Counted from the first letter of the stretch, positions 27,812-38,598 are shown. The stretch: 64,000 bases of DNA from a bacterium M00.F.Ca.ET.205.01.1.1 (GCA_004791255.1 SRUQ01000008.1:265484-329483), one strand, 5' to 3'. Translations and numbers: made by a program. Notes: generated by a model from the sequence alone, not told the origin.

Positions 27812-29839
27812 TCAAGCCGCGCGCAGGCTGCCGCCATCCAGCCATTCGAGATCGGCTGGCGAGAGCGCGATATCGAGCGCCCGCAGGCTGTCGTCCAGTT
27901 CGCCCAGCGTGCGCGGACCGATCAGCGGAACCGATGGGAAAGGCTGACGGAGCACATAGGCGAGCGCAATGTGGATCGGGCTCTTGCCCAGTCTGGCGGC
28001 GAGTTCGATCGCCCGGTCGCGGCGGCCGAAGTTGCGCTCGGAGTACCAGACCCGCACCAGTTCCTCATTATCGCGCCGGTCGCGGCCAGCACGATCGGTG
28101 AAGAAGCCGCGGCCCTGGCTCGACCAGGCGAAATTCGGCATCTGCCGCGCCGTCAGCCACGTTTTCCACTCATCGGTGGAAGACGTCACGCAGCCGGCCC
28201 AGATCGGCTCCAGCATCTCGGCCAGCGAGAAATTGTTGGAGAGCGCGCCGGGCTTCTGCTTGCCGGTGCGCTCGGCATAGGCAATCGCCTCGTCCATGCG
28301 CGCCATGGTCCAATTGGAGCCGCCGAACGGCCCGCGGATGCGGCCGGCCTTGACCTCTGCGTCCATCGCATCGACGAACTCGCCGACCGGCACGTCCAGA
28401 TTGTCGCGGTGCATGAAATAGACATCGACATGGTCTGTCTGCAGGCGGTCGAGCGACTGGGCGAGTTGCTTGCCGATGATGTCGGGATAGCAGAGCGGCG
28501 AGTGCGCACCCTTGCCGATGACCACCGACTGCTCGCGCACGCCGCGGCTTTTCAACCATTCGCCAAGCAGTTTCTCGGTATAGCCGCCGCCATAGACATA
28601 GCCGGTGTCGAAGAGATTGCCGCCGGCCTCGAAGAAGGCATCGAGCAGGATCGAGCCCGACGAGAAGGTGCGGAAATCCTCGAAGCCGAGCGCCACCACC
28701 GAGGCCGGTTTCGGCAGGCCGGGTATGGCGCGCTTGCCGATCGCGGTGCCGCCGGAGCGCAGAGGCCGGCCGGAGATGGTGCTGGTGCGCTGGGGTGCCT
28801 TCTCGATCTCGTATTCCAGGCCCACTGCCGCGCGCCATTTGTCGAGCACCTGCAAGGTGCCGAGGCTGTCGGCCCAGCCCATGCCCGGCCAGGCGAATTC
28901 CTGTTTGCCCGCAAGGATTGCCTCGCCGGCGGCATCAACCTCGAAGGAATAGACATGCCGCTTCTCGTTGACGCTGATGGTCTCGCGCGCGCCATCCGAG
29001 CCAGTGACGTCGATCCGGCCGAGGCCGACGTCGCGGTCGCCACCGGCGAACCAGAAGTCCGGCACTTCGATGCGGCCCTTGGTGCCTAGGATGCGCAGCA
29101 CATTATCCTGGTTGAGCGAGATGCTGCAGGAGACTTCGGCGACGATGCCGCCGGGAAAATGCAGCAGCGCCGAGGCCCATTCATCGACGCCGGACTGGCC
29201 GAGATGGGCGGCGCCCACCACCTTGTCGGGCTCGGCGAAAGGTTTGCCCGTCGCGGCACCGGCGATCAGTCGCGCCATCGAGACGGGATAGCCGCCGACG
29301 TCCAGAATGCCGCCGCCGGCAAGATCGTTGGCATAGAGCCGGTGCTCAGGCATGAAGCCCGGCATGGCGAAGCCGAAGCTCGACTTGATCATCCTGATCT
29401 CGCCGATGATGTCAGACCGGATCAGTTCCACCAGCTTCAGCGTCTGCGGATGCAGCCGGTACATGAAGGCTTCGCCGAGAAACGTGCCGGCCTTGCGCGC
29501 GGCGTGCATCATGGCGTCGGCCTCGAAGGCGGTCAGCGCCAGCGGCTTCTCGCACAGCACATGCTTGCCGGCCTCCGCCGCCCGGATCGCCCATTGCGCG
29601 TGGCCGGGATGAGGGATGGAAATATAGACAGCGTCGATGTCCGGATCGGCGAGCAGCGCTTCGTAGCCTTCGATGATACGGGCGCCGGGAAAGCTCTCGG
29701 CAAGGCCGGGCTTGCCGGGATTGCGCGCGCCGATGGCCGCCAGTGTTCCGTTGCGCGAGCCGGCGAGGCCACCGGCAAAGGCCTTGGCGATGCCGCCCGG
29801 CCCAAGAATGCCCCAGCGGATGGGCGTGGTTGCGGTCAT
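27812..29839 (-). CDS. Fused Gfo/Idh/MocA oxidoreductase and aldo/keto reductase
   Basis: A 675-residue single reading frame. AAGGAGA sits before ATG 29839; the frame also runs on upstream through two other genes but without coding character. Residues about 7-130 are a Rossmann domain (RWGILGPGGIAKAFA, then EKPLALT), followed to about 325 by the Gfo/Idh/MocA beta domain (GGGILDVGGYPVS). From about 345 to the end is an aldo/keto reductase barrel with FDTGYVYGGG (Asp, Tyr), VVIGKGAHS (Lys) and VYFMHRDN (His), the full catalytic tetrad. It is the last gene of the second ABC operon and likely oxidises or reduces the imported sugar or polyol. Confidence 0.9.
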   Translation of the reverse strand: MTATTPIRWGILGPGGIAKAFAGGLAGSRNGTLAAIGARNPGKPGLAESFPGARIIEGYEALLADPDIDAVYISIPHPGHAQWAIRAAEAGKHVLCEKPLALTAFEADAMMHAARKAGTFLGEAFMYRLHPQTLKLVELIRSDIIGEIRMIKSSFGFAMPGFMPEHRLYANDLAGGGILDVGGYPVSMARLIAGAATGKPFAEPDKVVGAAHLGQSGVDEWASALLHFPGGIVAEVSCSISLNQDNVLRILGTKGRIEVPDFWFAGGDRDVGLGRIDVTGSDGARETISVNEKRHVYSFEVDAAGEAILAGKQEFAWPGMGWADSLGTLQVLDKWRAAVGLEYEIEKAPQRTSTISGRPLRSGGTAIGKRAIPGLPKPASVVALGFEDFRTFSSGSILLDAFFEAGGNLFDTGYVYGGGYTEKLLGEWLKSRGVREQSVVIGKGAHSPLCYPDIIGKQLAQSLDRLQTDHVDVYFMHRDNLDVPVGEFVDAMDAEVKAGRIRGPFGGSNWTMARMDEAIAYAERTGKQKPGALSNNFSLAEMLEPIWAGCVTSSTDEWKTWLTARQMPNFAWSSQGRGFFTDRAGRDRRDNEELVRVWYSERNFGRRDRAIELAARLGKSPIHIALAYVLRQPFPSVPLIGPRTLGELDDSLRALDIALSPADLEWLDGGSLRAA

Positions 29840-29874
29840 GTCATTCTCCTTGAGATCTGGCAAAGGGCGACCGC

Positions 29875-30954
<1,080 letters not shown>

Positions 30955-30966
30955 GCCGACTCGACC

Positions 30967-31803
30967 TTACTTGACCGCGCCGGCGGCGATGCCGGCGATG
31001 AAATGACGCTGCAGGAGCACGAAGACGACGAGCATCGGCACGGTCAGCATGACGGCGCCGGCCATGATGCCGCCCCACGACACCTTGGTGAGGCCGATCA
31101 GCGTGCCGAGCGCCACGGGCGCGGTCATCGAACCCGGTTGGCTGTTGATCAGCAGCGGCCACAGATAATTGTTCCAGGACGCCAGGAACAGGATGATGCA
31201 GAGCGCCGCCAGCATAGGCCGCGCCAGCGGCAATGCGACGAAGACGAAGATGCGCCACTCCTTGACGCCCTCGACGCGGGCGGCATCGAACAGATCGTCG
31301 GGCATCATCGAAAAGCTCTGCCGCATGAACAGCACGCCGAGTGAGTTGAACAGCGGCGGCACGATCAGCGCCACCCAGGTGTTGGCGAGTTGGAAGTCGC
31401 GCGCCACCATGATGAATTGCGGGATCAGCACCACCGCATAGGGCAGCGTGATGGTGCCGAGGATGATGGCGACGACCACGCCCTTGCCGACGAACTGGTA
31501 GCGGGCCAGCGCCCAGCCGGCCATCGAGGTGAGCATAACCGACAGGACGGTGTAGGTCACCGCCACGCAGACGGAGATGATGATGGCGCCGACAAAATCG
31601 GTGTCGCGCTGCAGATTGTTGAAATTGTCGACGAAATTGCCGTGCGGCAACAGCTCGATGCCGGGGCTGAAGATGCCGTTGTCAGGCATGGTCGAGAACA
31701 CGACCATCATCCACAGTGGAAACAGCCAGAGCAAAGCCAACGGCGTGAGGAAGAGATGCAGCGCGATGCTGCGCTTGAGCCTGGCCGAGGAGAGCGAGCT
31801 CAT
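30967..31803 (-). CDS. Sugar ABC transporter permease (MalG-like)
   Basis: A 278-residue inner-membrane permease of the CUT1 type with six hydrophobic segments (first HLFLTPLALLWLFPLWMMVV). The ATPase-contact EAA loop reads DAARVEGVKEWRIFVFVALPLARP. It overlaps the preceding permease gene by four bases, so the two subunits are made together. Confidence 0.95.
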   Translation of the reverse strand: MSSLSSARLKRSIALHLFLTPLALLWLFPLWMMVVFSTMPDNGIFSPGIELLPHGNFVDNFNNLQRDTDFVGAIIISVCVAVTYTVLSVMLTSMAGWALARYQFVGKGVVVAIILGTITLPYAVVLIPQFIMVARDFQLANTWVALIVPPLFNSLGVLFMRQSFSMMPDDLFDAARVEGVKEWRIFVFVALPLARPMLAALCIILFLASWNNYLWPLLINSQPGSMTAPVALGTLIGLTKVSWGGIMAGAVMLTVPMLVVFVLLQRHFIAGIAAGAVK

Positions 31804-32660
31804 TTCGGTTCCCTCGTCAGCCAGAGCTGCACCAGCGTGATCGCGATGGCGAGCGCGGCCATGGTGTAGGCGACGGCCGAGGCGTAGCCAAAATTGAGCG
31901 AGCGGAAGCCCTGGCGGTAGAGCAGCAGGCCGAGCGTCTCGGTGCCGCCGCCCGGTCCGCCACGCTCTGTGATCAGGAACGGCTCGGTGAACAATTGCAT
32001 GGTGCCGATGATGGACAGCACGGCGCAGAAGACGATGACCGGCTTGAGCAGCGGCAGCGTGATGAAGAAGAACTGCTTGAGCTTGCTGACGCGGTCGAGC
32101 GTCGCCGCCTCATAGACGTCCTCGGGAATGGATTGCATGCCGGCAAGCAGGATGATGGCGTTGTAGCCGGCCCAGCGCCAGGTGACCGCGATCATGATCA
32201 GCGCCATCGCCGGCGTGACGTTGGAGAACCAGTCGATCTTGGGCAGGCCAATGCTGTTCAGGAGCTTGTTGATGATGCCGAAATCGAGGCTGAACATCAG
32301 CCGAAAGACAGCCGAATAGGCGACCTCGCCGACCACGACCGGGGCGAAGAAGGCGAAGCGGTAGAGACCGCGCGCCTTGAGCAGCGGCGAATTCAGGAGC
32401 ACCGCCATGACCATCGCCAGCGTGATCATCACCGGGACCTGGATGACCAGGATGAGCAGCGTGTTCTTGAGCGCGTTGAAGAAGGCCGGGTCGCCGATCA
32501 GCCGGCCCCAGTTGAAGCCGGGGGCGAAACGCCACGGCACGGTGCGCGTCGCCTGGAAGGAAATCAGGAACGAAGAGATGATCGGCCACACCCAGAAGAT
32601 GGCGAAGATCAGAAGATAGGGCGTGAGGAAGCGATAGGCCGTGGCGTTGCGGTTGCGCAT
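31800..32660 (-). CDS. Sugar ABC transporter permease (MalF-like)
   Basis: A 286-residue CUT1 permease with six membrane segments (first YRFLTPYLLIFAIFWVWPI) and the EAA loop YEAATLDRVSKLKQFFFITLPLLKP. It partners the MalG-like subunit downstream. It follows the binding-protein gene by 92 bases. Confidence 0.95.
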   Translation of the reverse strand: MRNRNATAYRFLTPYLLIFAIFWVWPIISSFLISFQATRTVPWRFAPGFNWGRLIGDPAFFNALKNTLLILVIQVPVMITLAMVMAVLLNSPLLKARGLYRFAFFAPVVVGEVAYSAVFRLMFSLDFGIINKLLNSIGLPKIDWFSNVTPAMALIMIAVTWRWAGYNAIILLAGMQSIPEDVYEAATLDRVSKLKQFFFITLPLLKPVIVFCAVLSIIGTMQLFTEPFLITERGGPGGGTETLGLLLYRQGFRSLNFGYASAVAYTMAALAIAITLVQLWLTREPK

Positions 32661-32752
32661 CTTCCTCCTCCTTCATACCGGTGTTTCAAACAAAGCGCGC
32701 AGGCGGCGACGGTCCGGGCGGCAGGGTGCCGCCCGAACCGGGTCCTGGGAGG

Positions 32753-34027
32753 TCAGGACTTGACCGGCAGTCCGGTTGCCGCGGCGATCTGTTGGGCCGC
32801 ATCGTCGAGTGCCGCCTTGGCGTCGGGGTAGCCGCCGGCGAGGTATTTGGTCTGCACCGCGCGCACGATGATCTCGGCATCGCTCTGGAACTGCGTGCCG
32901 CGGCTGGGAACGACCTTGGGCAAGGTGGCCAGGATATCCTTCCACACTGCCTGGCCACCCCAATAGGGCAGGCCTTGCGCGACGTAGGGGTCATCCAGCG
33001 CCGAGATCAGCGACGGCACCAGGCCGAAGTCCTTGAGCATCGTGATCTGGCCTTCATTGGTCTCCAGCGTGTATTTCAGGTACTCGTAGGCCGCTTCCTT
33101 GTTCTTCGACGCCGAGGTGATGGCGAGCGAGGAGCCGCCGAGATTGGCGGCGCGCGGGCCATCCGCAGTGAGGCTCGGCATCAGGTAGACGCCCCATTTG
33201 CCGTTTTCGCCGGCCGATTCGGTGCGGATGGTGCCTTCATACCAGCCGCCATAGATCTGGGTGGCGACCGTGCCGGCGGTGTTGTTGGTGATCTTGGTGC
33301 CCCAGTCGGCCGACGAGATGATGCCGGCGTCCTTCATCTCCTTGACCTTGGTCAGCGCATCGACGCATTTTGGCTGGTTGACGATGATCGACAGGCCGTC
33401 CTCGGCGAAATAGGCGCAGCCCTGCTCGTTGGAGATCATGCGGAAGAATTCGGTGTCGCCGTTGAAATCGGCGTTGGTCATGGTGACGCCGGGATTGGCG
33501 GCCTGGATCTTCTTGCCGGCGGCGATGAAATCGTCCCAGGTCTTGATCGATGCCGGATCGACGCCGGCCTTTTCGTAGAAGTCGCGGCGATAGAAGGCGG
33601 CCACCGGACCGGAATCCCACGGCATGGCATAGGCCTTGTCGCCAACCTCAAGCTCGGTGCGCTTGAAATCGGGGAATTTCTTCTGGTCCTCGGCGGTGTA
33701 GCCCAGCGTGTGCAGGTCGACGAAGCAGTCGGGGAACTGGCTCCAGTAATTCTCGGCCTCGCCGTTCTCGACAGAGACGATGTCGGGCAGGCCGACGCCG
33801 CCGGCGGCACATCCGGCGATCGACTTATCGTAGGTCGGCTGGTTGCCGAGATCCTGGACCGTGACCTTGATATCGGGATGGAGCTTGTTGAAGCCGGCAA
33901 CGGTTGCCTTCAACGAGGAAGCGGCAATGTTCCAGCTCCAGATCGTGATTTCGCCGGACTGCGCAAATGCCGGGGCAGCGGAGCCCAGGGTAAGCGCGAG
34001 CGCGGCGCAGGTCAGTGTGATGCGCAT
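32753..34027 (-). CDS. Sugar ABC transporter substrate-binding protein (family 1)
   Basis: A 424-residue periplasmic binding protein. The signal peptide MRITLTCAALALTLGSAAPAFAQ is followed by a MalE-like mature domain (GEITIWSWNIAASSLKATVAGFNKLHPDIKVTV style start, then YEYLKYTLETNEGQ near the C-terminus). AGGATTT upstream of ATG 34027 is a moderate ribosome site. As first gene of the operon it is expressed divergently from an AraC regulator. Substrate unknown. Confidence 0.93.
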   Translation of the reverse strand: MRITLTCAALALTLGSAAPAFAQSGEITIWSWNIAASSLKATVAGFNKLHPDIKVTVQDLGNQPTYDKSIAGCAAGGVGLPDIVSVENGEAENYWSQFPDCFVDLHTLGYTAEDQKKFPDFKRTELEVGDKAYAMPWDSGPVAAFYRRDFYEKAGVDPASIKTWDDFIAAGKKIQAANPGVTMTNADFNGDTEFFRMISNEQGCAYFAEDGLSIIVNQPKCVDALTKVKEMKDAGIISSADWGTKITNNTAGTVATQIYGGWYEGTIRTESAGENGKWGVYLMPSLTADGPRAANLGGSSLAITSASKNKEAAYEYLKYTLETNEGQITMLKDFGLVPSLISALDDPYVAQGLPYWGGQAVWKDILATLPKVVPSRGTQFQSDAEIIVRAVQTKYLAGGYPDAKAALDDAAQQIAAATGLPVKS

Positions 34028-34132
34028 TGAAATCCTCCCATTTCATTTGCTCTCTCTGCGAGCTTGGTTAGAATTATGCAGCGCGGAAGGCTTGTCGCCG
34101 ACAAAGGGAATACGGAATTGGCGGAAAGTAAG

Positions 34133-35005
34133 ATGCCCGATCGGCCGTTTTACCAGCCTGGCGCCAGCAGCGTGGAAGGCACGCCGCTGCTGCTGCAGAT
34201 GTTTCACACCACTCCGCTGGTGATGCTGAAACCGCATTGGCACGCGCAGGTCGAGGTCAATTTCATCGTGCGCGGCAACGTGCATTACCGCATGAACGAC
34301 CACGAAATATCGCTGTCGGCCGGCGAGATGTGCCTGTTCTGGGGCGGCCTGCCGCACCAGATGGACGATCTCTCCGACGATGCCATCTATGCCGGCGCGC
34401 ACCTGCCGCTGGTGCATTTCTTCCGGCTGCATCTGCCGGCCGACGTGCGCCACCGGCTGATGACCGGCACGACGCTGGTGACCGGCGCCACCGATCAATC
34501 CGACAACGACAATTTCGCCCGCTGGAACCGCTATGCCCGCTCGGGCGATCCGGCCAAGGCCGAGCACGCCGTCAACGAATTGCTGCTGCGGCTGGAGCGG
34601 GTGCGGTTCGAGCCCTACCGGATGGTGCCGGGAACCGCGGCCGGACAGGAAGCCGGCAATCCCTTCGACCAGCAATCGTCGCGCAATGTCGGGCGGATGT
34701 GCGATTTCATCGCCGAGAATTTCCTCTACGACATCGATTGCCTGAACATAGCGGCGGCCGCCGACATCCACCCCAAATACGCCATGAGCCTGTTCAAGAA
34801 ATCGACCGGCATGACGCTCAACGAATATGTCAACCTTTTGCGGCTGAGCTATGCGCAGGCCATGCTGATGCACCAGGACGCCAATGTGCTGCGCGTCGCC
34901 ATGGAGTCCGGCTTCGGCTCGCTCAGCGCCTTCAACAAGTCGTTCCGCAAGCTGGCCGGCATGACGCCGTCCGATTTCCGCAAGGGCGTGGCCGGCGCCA
35001 GATAG
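34133..35005 (+). CDS. AraC-family regulator of the second sugar operon
   Basis: About 290 residues from ATG 34133 (MPDRPFYQPGASS), chosen because GGAAAG lies upstream; ATG 34076 and TTG 34064 are in frame but lack ribosome sites. The N-terminal cupin sensing domain includes KPHWHAQVEVNFIVRGNVHY and SAGEMCLFWGGLPHQM, similar to MelR-type regulators. The C-terminal AraC domain ends NVLRVAMESGFGSLSAFNKSFRKLAGMTPSDFR. It is divergent from the substrate-binding protein gene and likely controls that operon. Confidence 0.9.
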   Translation: MPDRPFYQPGASSVEGTPLLLQMFHTTPLVMLKPHWHAQVEVNFIVRGNVHYRMNDHEISLSAGEMCLFWGGLPHQMDDLSDDAIYAGAHLPLVHFFRLHLPADVRHRLMTGTTLVTGATDQSDNDNFARWNRYARSGDPAKAEHAVNELLLRLERVRFEPYRMVPGTAAGQEAGNPFDQQSSRNVGRMCDFIAENFLYDIDCLNIAAAADIHPKYAMSLFKKSTGMTLNEYVNLLRLSYAQAMLMHQDANVLRVAMESGFGSLSAFNKSFRKLAGMTPSDFRKGVAGAR

Positions 35006-35173
35006 GCGCAAAGCAGCATGGGAAGCCGGTCCATTCATGGCATTTCTTTTCCTGCCGGAAATCCACACCTAGGCGCTGGACAGGCCGGATTCCCATGCTA
35101 TAACCCACGCGCTTTCAAGGGACGCCACGGCGCCCCTGAAATCCGGATCGCGAGTTTTCGTTAGCCGGAACAG

Positions 35174-35249
35174 GCCCAGATAGCTCAGTTGGTAGAGCAG
35201 CGGATTGAAAATCCGCGTGTCGGTGGTTCGAATCCGCCTCTGGGCACCA
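35174..35249 (+). tRNA. tRNA-Phe (anticodon GAA)
   Basis: A 76-base cloverleaf with encoded CCA: acceptor GCCCAGA/TCTGGGC, D arm with AGTTGGTAGA, anticodon stem GCGGA/TCCGC with loop TTGAAAA, and T loop TTCGAAT. It lies immediately upstream of a tyrosine integrase gene and is the likely integration target of the island to the right. Confidence 0.98.
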
Positions 35250-35461
35250 TCCCCTCCTCTCCCGACAGTCCCTCTCGCCGAAGCCGCTACGCTTCTGTTT
35301 CGGCAACTAACTGAAATCCTTACTGATTTCGGCGCGTAAAGCGCGGGTGGCCGGGTTTTGTGGAATTTCGGCGCAGTTGGTCCAACGAGGCGGGGGGCTG
35401 GTATTTTCGCTGGTATTGGAGATCCTGATGGTATCGATGCAGCCAAATGGAGGCCCCGAAA

Positions 35462-36730
35462 ATGGCCCTTTCCGACGTAAAATGCCGAAATGCCAGACCC
35501 GTTTCCAAGCTCGTGAAATTGTCTGACGGTGGCGGGCTCCAGCTTTGGGTGCAGCCTACCGGATCTCGCCTATGGCGCCTCGCCTATCGTTTTGACGGCA
35601 AGCAGAAGCTTCTGGCGTTGGGCAGCTATCCCCTCATCTCCCTCGCTGAGGCACGCGAGGCGCGCGATACCGCCAAACGTCTCCTCCTACGTGGCATCGA
35701 CCCCGCACAGGAGCGTAAGTCGCAAAAGGCTTCGGCAGAGGACACCTTTCACTCAATCGCGGTGGACTATGTCGACAAGCTGAAGAAGGAGGGACGTGCC
35801 GACCGGACTATCACCAAGGTCAAATGGTTGCTCGACTTTGCCTATCCAACGTTTGGGGACAAAAGCGTTCGGGAGATCGATCCAGCCACAATTCTTGTCG
35901 CTCTCCGCAGCGTGGAGGTTCGCGGTCGATACGAGTCGGCCAGGCGATTGCGCTCCACCATCGGCAGTGTGTTTCGGTATGCAATCGCAACCGCACGCGC
36001 CGATGTAGATCCAACGATCGCCCTGAGGGGCGCACTCGTCGGTCCGACGGTCACGCCGCGTGCCGCGGTTACCGATCCTAATGCCTTGGGAGGCTTGCTG
36101 AGGGCGATCAATGCATTTGACGGACAGCCTACAACCCGAGCCGGCCTGAAGCTGATGGCTCTGCTGTTTCCCCGCCCCGGCGAGCTGCGCGCGGCTGGAT
36201 GGGACGAGTTCGATTTCGAAAGCTCGGTGTGGAGCATCCCTGAAGGACGCATGAAGATGCGACGGCCGCACCGTGTACCTCTGTCCAGGCAGGCCGTCAG
36301 CGTCCTGACCTCACTTAGAGAAATCTCTGGTGGTGGATCGCTGTTGTTTCCTAGTGTTCGATCGGTTTCGCGCCCGATTTCCGACAACACGCTTAACGCC
36401 GCCCTTCGCCGTATGGGCTACGGCAAGGAAGAAGCTACCGCGCACGGTTTTCGGGCAACAGCATCAACTCTGCTTAACGAATGCGGAAAGTGGCATCCGG
36501 ATGCCATAGAGCGGCAACTGGCCCACATTGAGAACAACGACGTTCGTCGCGCCTACGCCCGAGCAGAGCACTGGGAAGAGCGCGTCAAGATGATGCAATG
36601 GTGGGCCGACTATTTGGATGAACTGGAGAGCAAAAACGCGCGGATGATCTCGATAGGGGGACGCGGGAAGCCTGCTGCCCATTCACCATCGCAACCGTCC
36701 ACTTCGAACCCAACATCGGCAACTCACTAA
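35462..36730 (+). CDS. Tyrosine-type integrase (P4-like, DUF4102 N-terminus)
   Basis: A 422-residue recombinase. GGAGG stands nine bases before ATG 35462, so this start is preferred to 35447. The N-terminal DUF4102 arm-binding domain (LSDGGGLQLWV, then LGSYPLISLAEAREARDTAK) is followed by the SAM-like domain and the catalytic domain. The active-site residues are Arg243 in PRPGELRAAGW, His328 and Arg331 in HGFRATA, His354 in LAH, and the nucleophile Tyr365 in RRAYARAEHWEER. The C-terminal tail after about 390 is Ser/Pro-rich. Its place beside tRNA-Phe indicates it inserts the island there. Confidence 0.97.
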   Translation: MALSDVKCRNARPVSKLVKLSDGGGLQLWVQPTGSRLWRLAYRFDGKQKLLALGSYPLISLAEAREARDTAKRLLLRGIDPAQERKSQKASAEDTFHSIAVDYVDKLKKEGRADRTITKVKWLLDFAYPTFGDKSVREIDPATILVALRSVEVRGRYESARRLRSTIGSVFRYAIATARADVDPTIALRGALVGPTVTPRAAVTDPNALGGLLRAINAFDGQPTTRAGLKLMALLFPRPGELRAAGWDEFDFESSVWSIPEGRMKMRRPHRVPLSRQAVSVLTSLREISGGGSLLFPSVRSVSRPISDNTLNAALRRMGYGKEEATAHGFRATASTLLNECGKWHPDAIERQLAHIENNDVRRAYARAEHWEERVKMMQWWADYLDELESKNARMISIGGRGKPAAHSPSQPSTSNPTSATH

Positions 36731-36927
36731 AAGCCGAGACGAATCTCCAACCTCCGAAATCATAGTGATGGTCAGAATCGATGCTAGACGACCGTATGGT
36801 CGACCCGGAGCCCTGCCGAATCGAGCAAAATCGGCTATTTAGCGGCCGTCGGTGCGGAAATCCAGTTTCAGTGGCTTAGCAAGCTGCCGCCCCGACCGTC
36901 TCCGGCCCTTTCCTCCCGGTTGATCTG

Positions 36928-37356
36928 CGCCCGCATGCCGGCAAGAGCGGCCGCCGCGTCGTCTCGACCTTCATCGCCACCGCCTTGGCCCCAGGAGACG
37001 GCCGAGGCCGCCAGCACCCAATGGTGCCGCGTTGTCGACCAGATTCGGCCGAAGGTGCCCAAGCTAGCCGCCATCATGGACGACGCCGAACTCGACGTGC
37101 TGGCCTACATGACCTTCCCCAGAGAGCCCCGCGCCAAACTGCATAGCACCAATCTGTTCGAGCGCCTCAACGGCGAGATCAAGCGGCGCCGAGGTCCTTG
37201 GCATCTTCCCCAATGAGCCATCGTCCGCCTCGTCGGCGCACTCCTGCTCGAACACACGATGAATGGGCCGTGCAGCGGGCGCGCTACATGACCCTTGGGA
37301 CCATCAGCCAGACGAGCGATGATCCGCTCATCAGTCTGCCCGCAGTGGCGCGCTGA
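36928..37356 (+). pseudogene. IS256-family transposase remnant (C-terminal part)
   Basis: Pieces of a mutator-type transposase read in several frames: a GKSGRRVVSTFIATAL segment, then AAIMDDAELDVLAYMTFPRE and STNLFERLNGEIKRR, then after a shift GIFPNE, then IVRLVGALLLE, and finally EWAVQRARYMTLGTISQ ending at TGA 37354-37356. The order is that of IS256-family C-termini. At least three frameshifts and loss of the N-terminal catalytic part mean it is inactive. No terminal inverted repeats were recognised. Confidence 0.85.
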
Positions 37357-37804
37357 TCAGTCCGGCCGATGCGGAGAGCACGGCGACCAACGCCGCCAGC
37401 TACACCACGCGGCGGACCCGACCCAATCAGTCAGCGCATACCGCTATTCGCGGCAACGGGATATGCGTGGGCCATTGTTGAGGACCAACGTCTCGTCGAG
37501 GACATGAAGTCCGACTTCACGATAGAGGCGCCGCTTCTAGATGACCCAATCGTTCAGTGCATAGGCATGGATGTAGTCATTCCTGCATTTCCACAGCGTC
37601 GCAAGTCCGTGGTAGGCAGTCCCGGGATACCGCAGCCGCAGGATCGAGGTTATTCGCAGCCGATCAGAACGATGACAGCGAAGTTCACCCTTATAATATT
37701 GGTTAGAGATGTGGATCGTAGAAAGGAAACCGGTTATTTGCCTGATTGGCGGAGCGGGCAAATCACACGTCTTTAGTGATTCCGATAAGGCAAAGGAATA
37801 TTCT
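37357..37804. other. 448-base gene-poor stretch after IS remnant
   Basis: The first roughly 80 bases look like the continuation of the IS256 remnant downstream of its transposase. The remainder has short open frames without recognisable protein character. The last 20 bases contain the ribosome site AAAGGA for the MucR-like gene. Nothing else is supported. Confidence 0.45.
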
Positions 37805-38338
37805 ATGACCAGTTCTCCCGAACACGACGGCCAAACGGATATCGTGTCGATAGCCGCCGACATTGTCGCCGCCTATGTGTCGAACAATCCACTGCCGGTT
37901 GGCGAGTTGCCGAAGTTGATCGGCGATATCCATGCCGCTCTGCAAGGGATCGGCACGCCAGCGACGGAACCTGTGGTCAAGCAGGAACCGGCAGTTTCGA
38001 TCAGAAAGTCGCTGACGCCGGATTTCATCATCTGCCTGGAAGACGGAAAAAAATTCAAATCCCTAAAGCGCCATCTCGCAACGCATTACAATCTGAGCCC
38101 CGAAGAATACCGGCAGAAGTGGAAGCTGCCATCCGACTATCCGATGGTAGCGCCGAGCTACGCGGCCACCCGCTCGGCGATGGCGAAGTCGATAGGACTC
38201 GGGCGCAAGCCAGCGGCGCCTACACCCGCACCGGCAGCGAAACCAAAACGAGTTGCTCGGGCGGCGGCAGCGACAACAACCCCAAAAGCAATCAAGTCGC
38301 CGGTGAAGAAGGCACGCAAGGCATCCACCAAAGCGTAG
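37805..38338 (+). CDS. Ros/MucR-family transcriptional regulator
   Basis: A 177-residue regulator. After an N-terminal helical region (DIVSIAADIVAAYVSNNPLP, the usual MucR start) comes the prokaryotic zinc-finger-like domain: ICLEDGKKFKSLKRHLATH, with the second Cys replaced by Asp and Tyr where the last His often is. YRQKWKLPSDYPMVAPSYAATRS is characteristic. The last 45 residues are Ala/Pro/Lys-rich, histone-H1-like. Relatives repress exopolysaccharide, motility and symbiosis genes by binding AT-rich DNA; here it may silence island genes. AAGGA precedes ATG 37805. Confidence 0.93.
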   Translation: MTSSPEHDGQTDIVSIAADIVAAYVSNNPLPVGELPKLIGDIHAALQGIGTPATEPVVKQEPAVSIRKSLTPDFIICLEDGKKFKSLKRHLATHYNLSPEEYRQKWKLPSDYPMVAPSYAATRSAMAKSIGLGRKPAAPTPAPAAKPKRVARAAAATTTPKAIKSPVKKARKASTKA

Positions 38339-38598
38339 CGCCTGAACCTGACAGCGGTGGCGAACCTGGATATGGCGAAGACCCGTCCCACGGCGAGGCT
38401 TCGTTGCAGGCTGATCGCCCGGCAGCGCGACGGGGCCAAAGAGAGCTAACTCGTTCTCGTGTCGATCAAGCTCGCATTGATTGGAGCGGGCTACCTGCCC
38501 AGCATTAGCGTATGCGTAGACCGCTGCTTCGTCGACCGGGATGAGCCACTTGGGATTGAGACCGCGAATGCCACGTTTGTTACGGCATCTCGCCATTG

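Noticed and set aside
35388..35425. Two copies of GCTGGTATT near the integrase as an att or operator
   Set aside because: Nine-base repeats this close can occur by chance and do not match the tRNA-Phe end.
37369..37776. 135-codon plus-strand open frame between the IS remnant and mucR-like gene
   Set aside because: Sequence is not protein-like, no ribosome site, and it starts inside the IS-derived segment.
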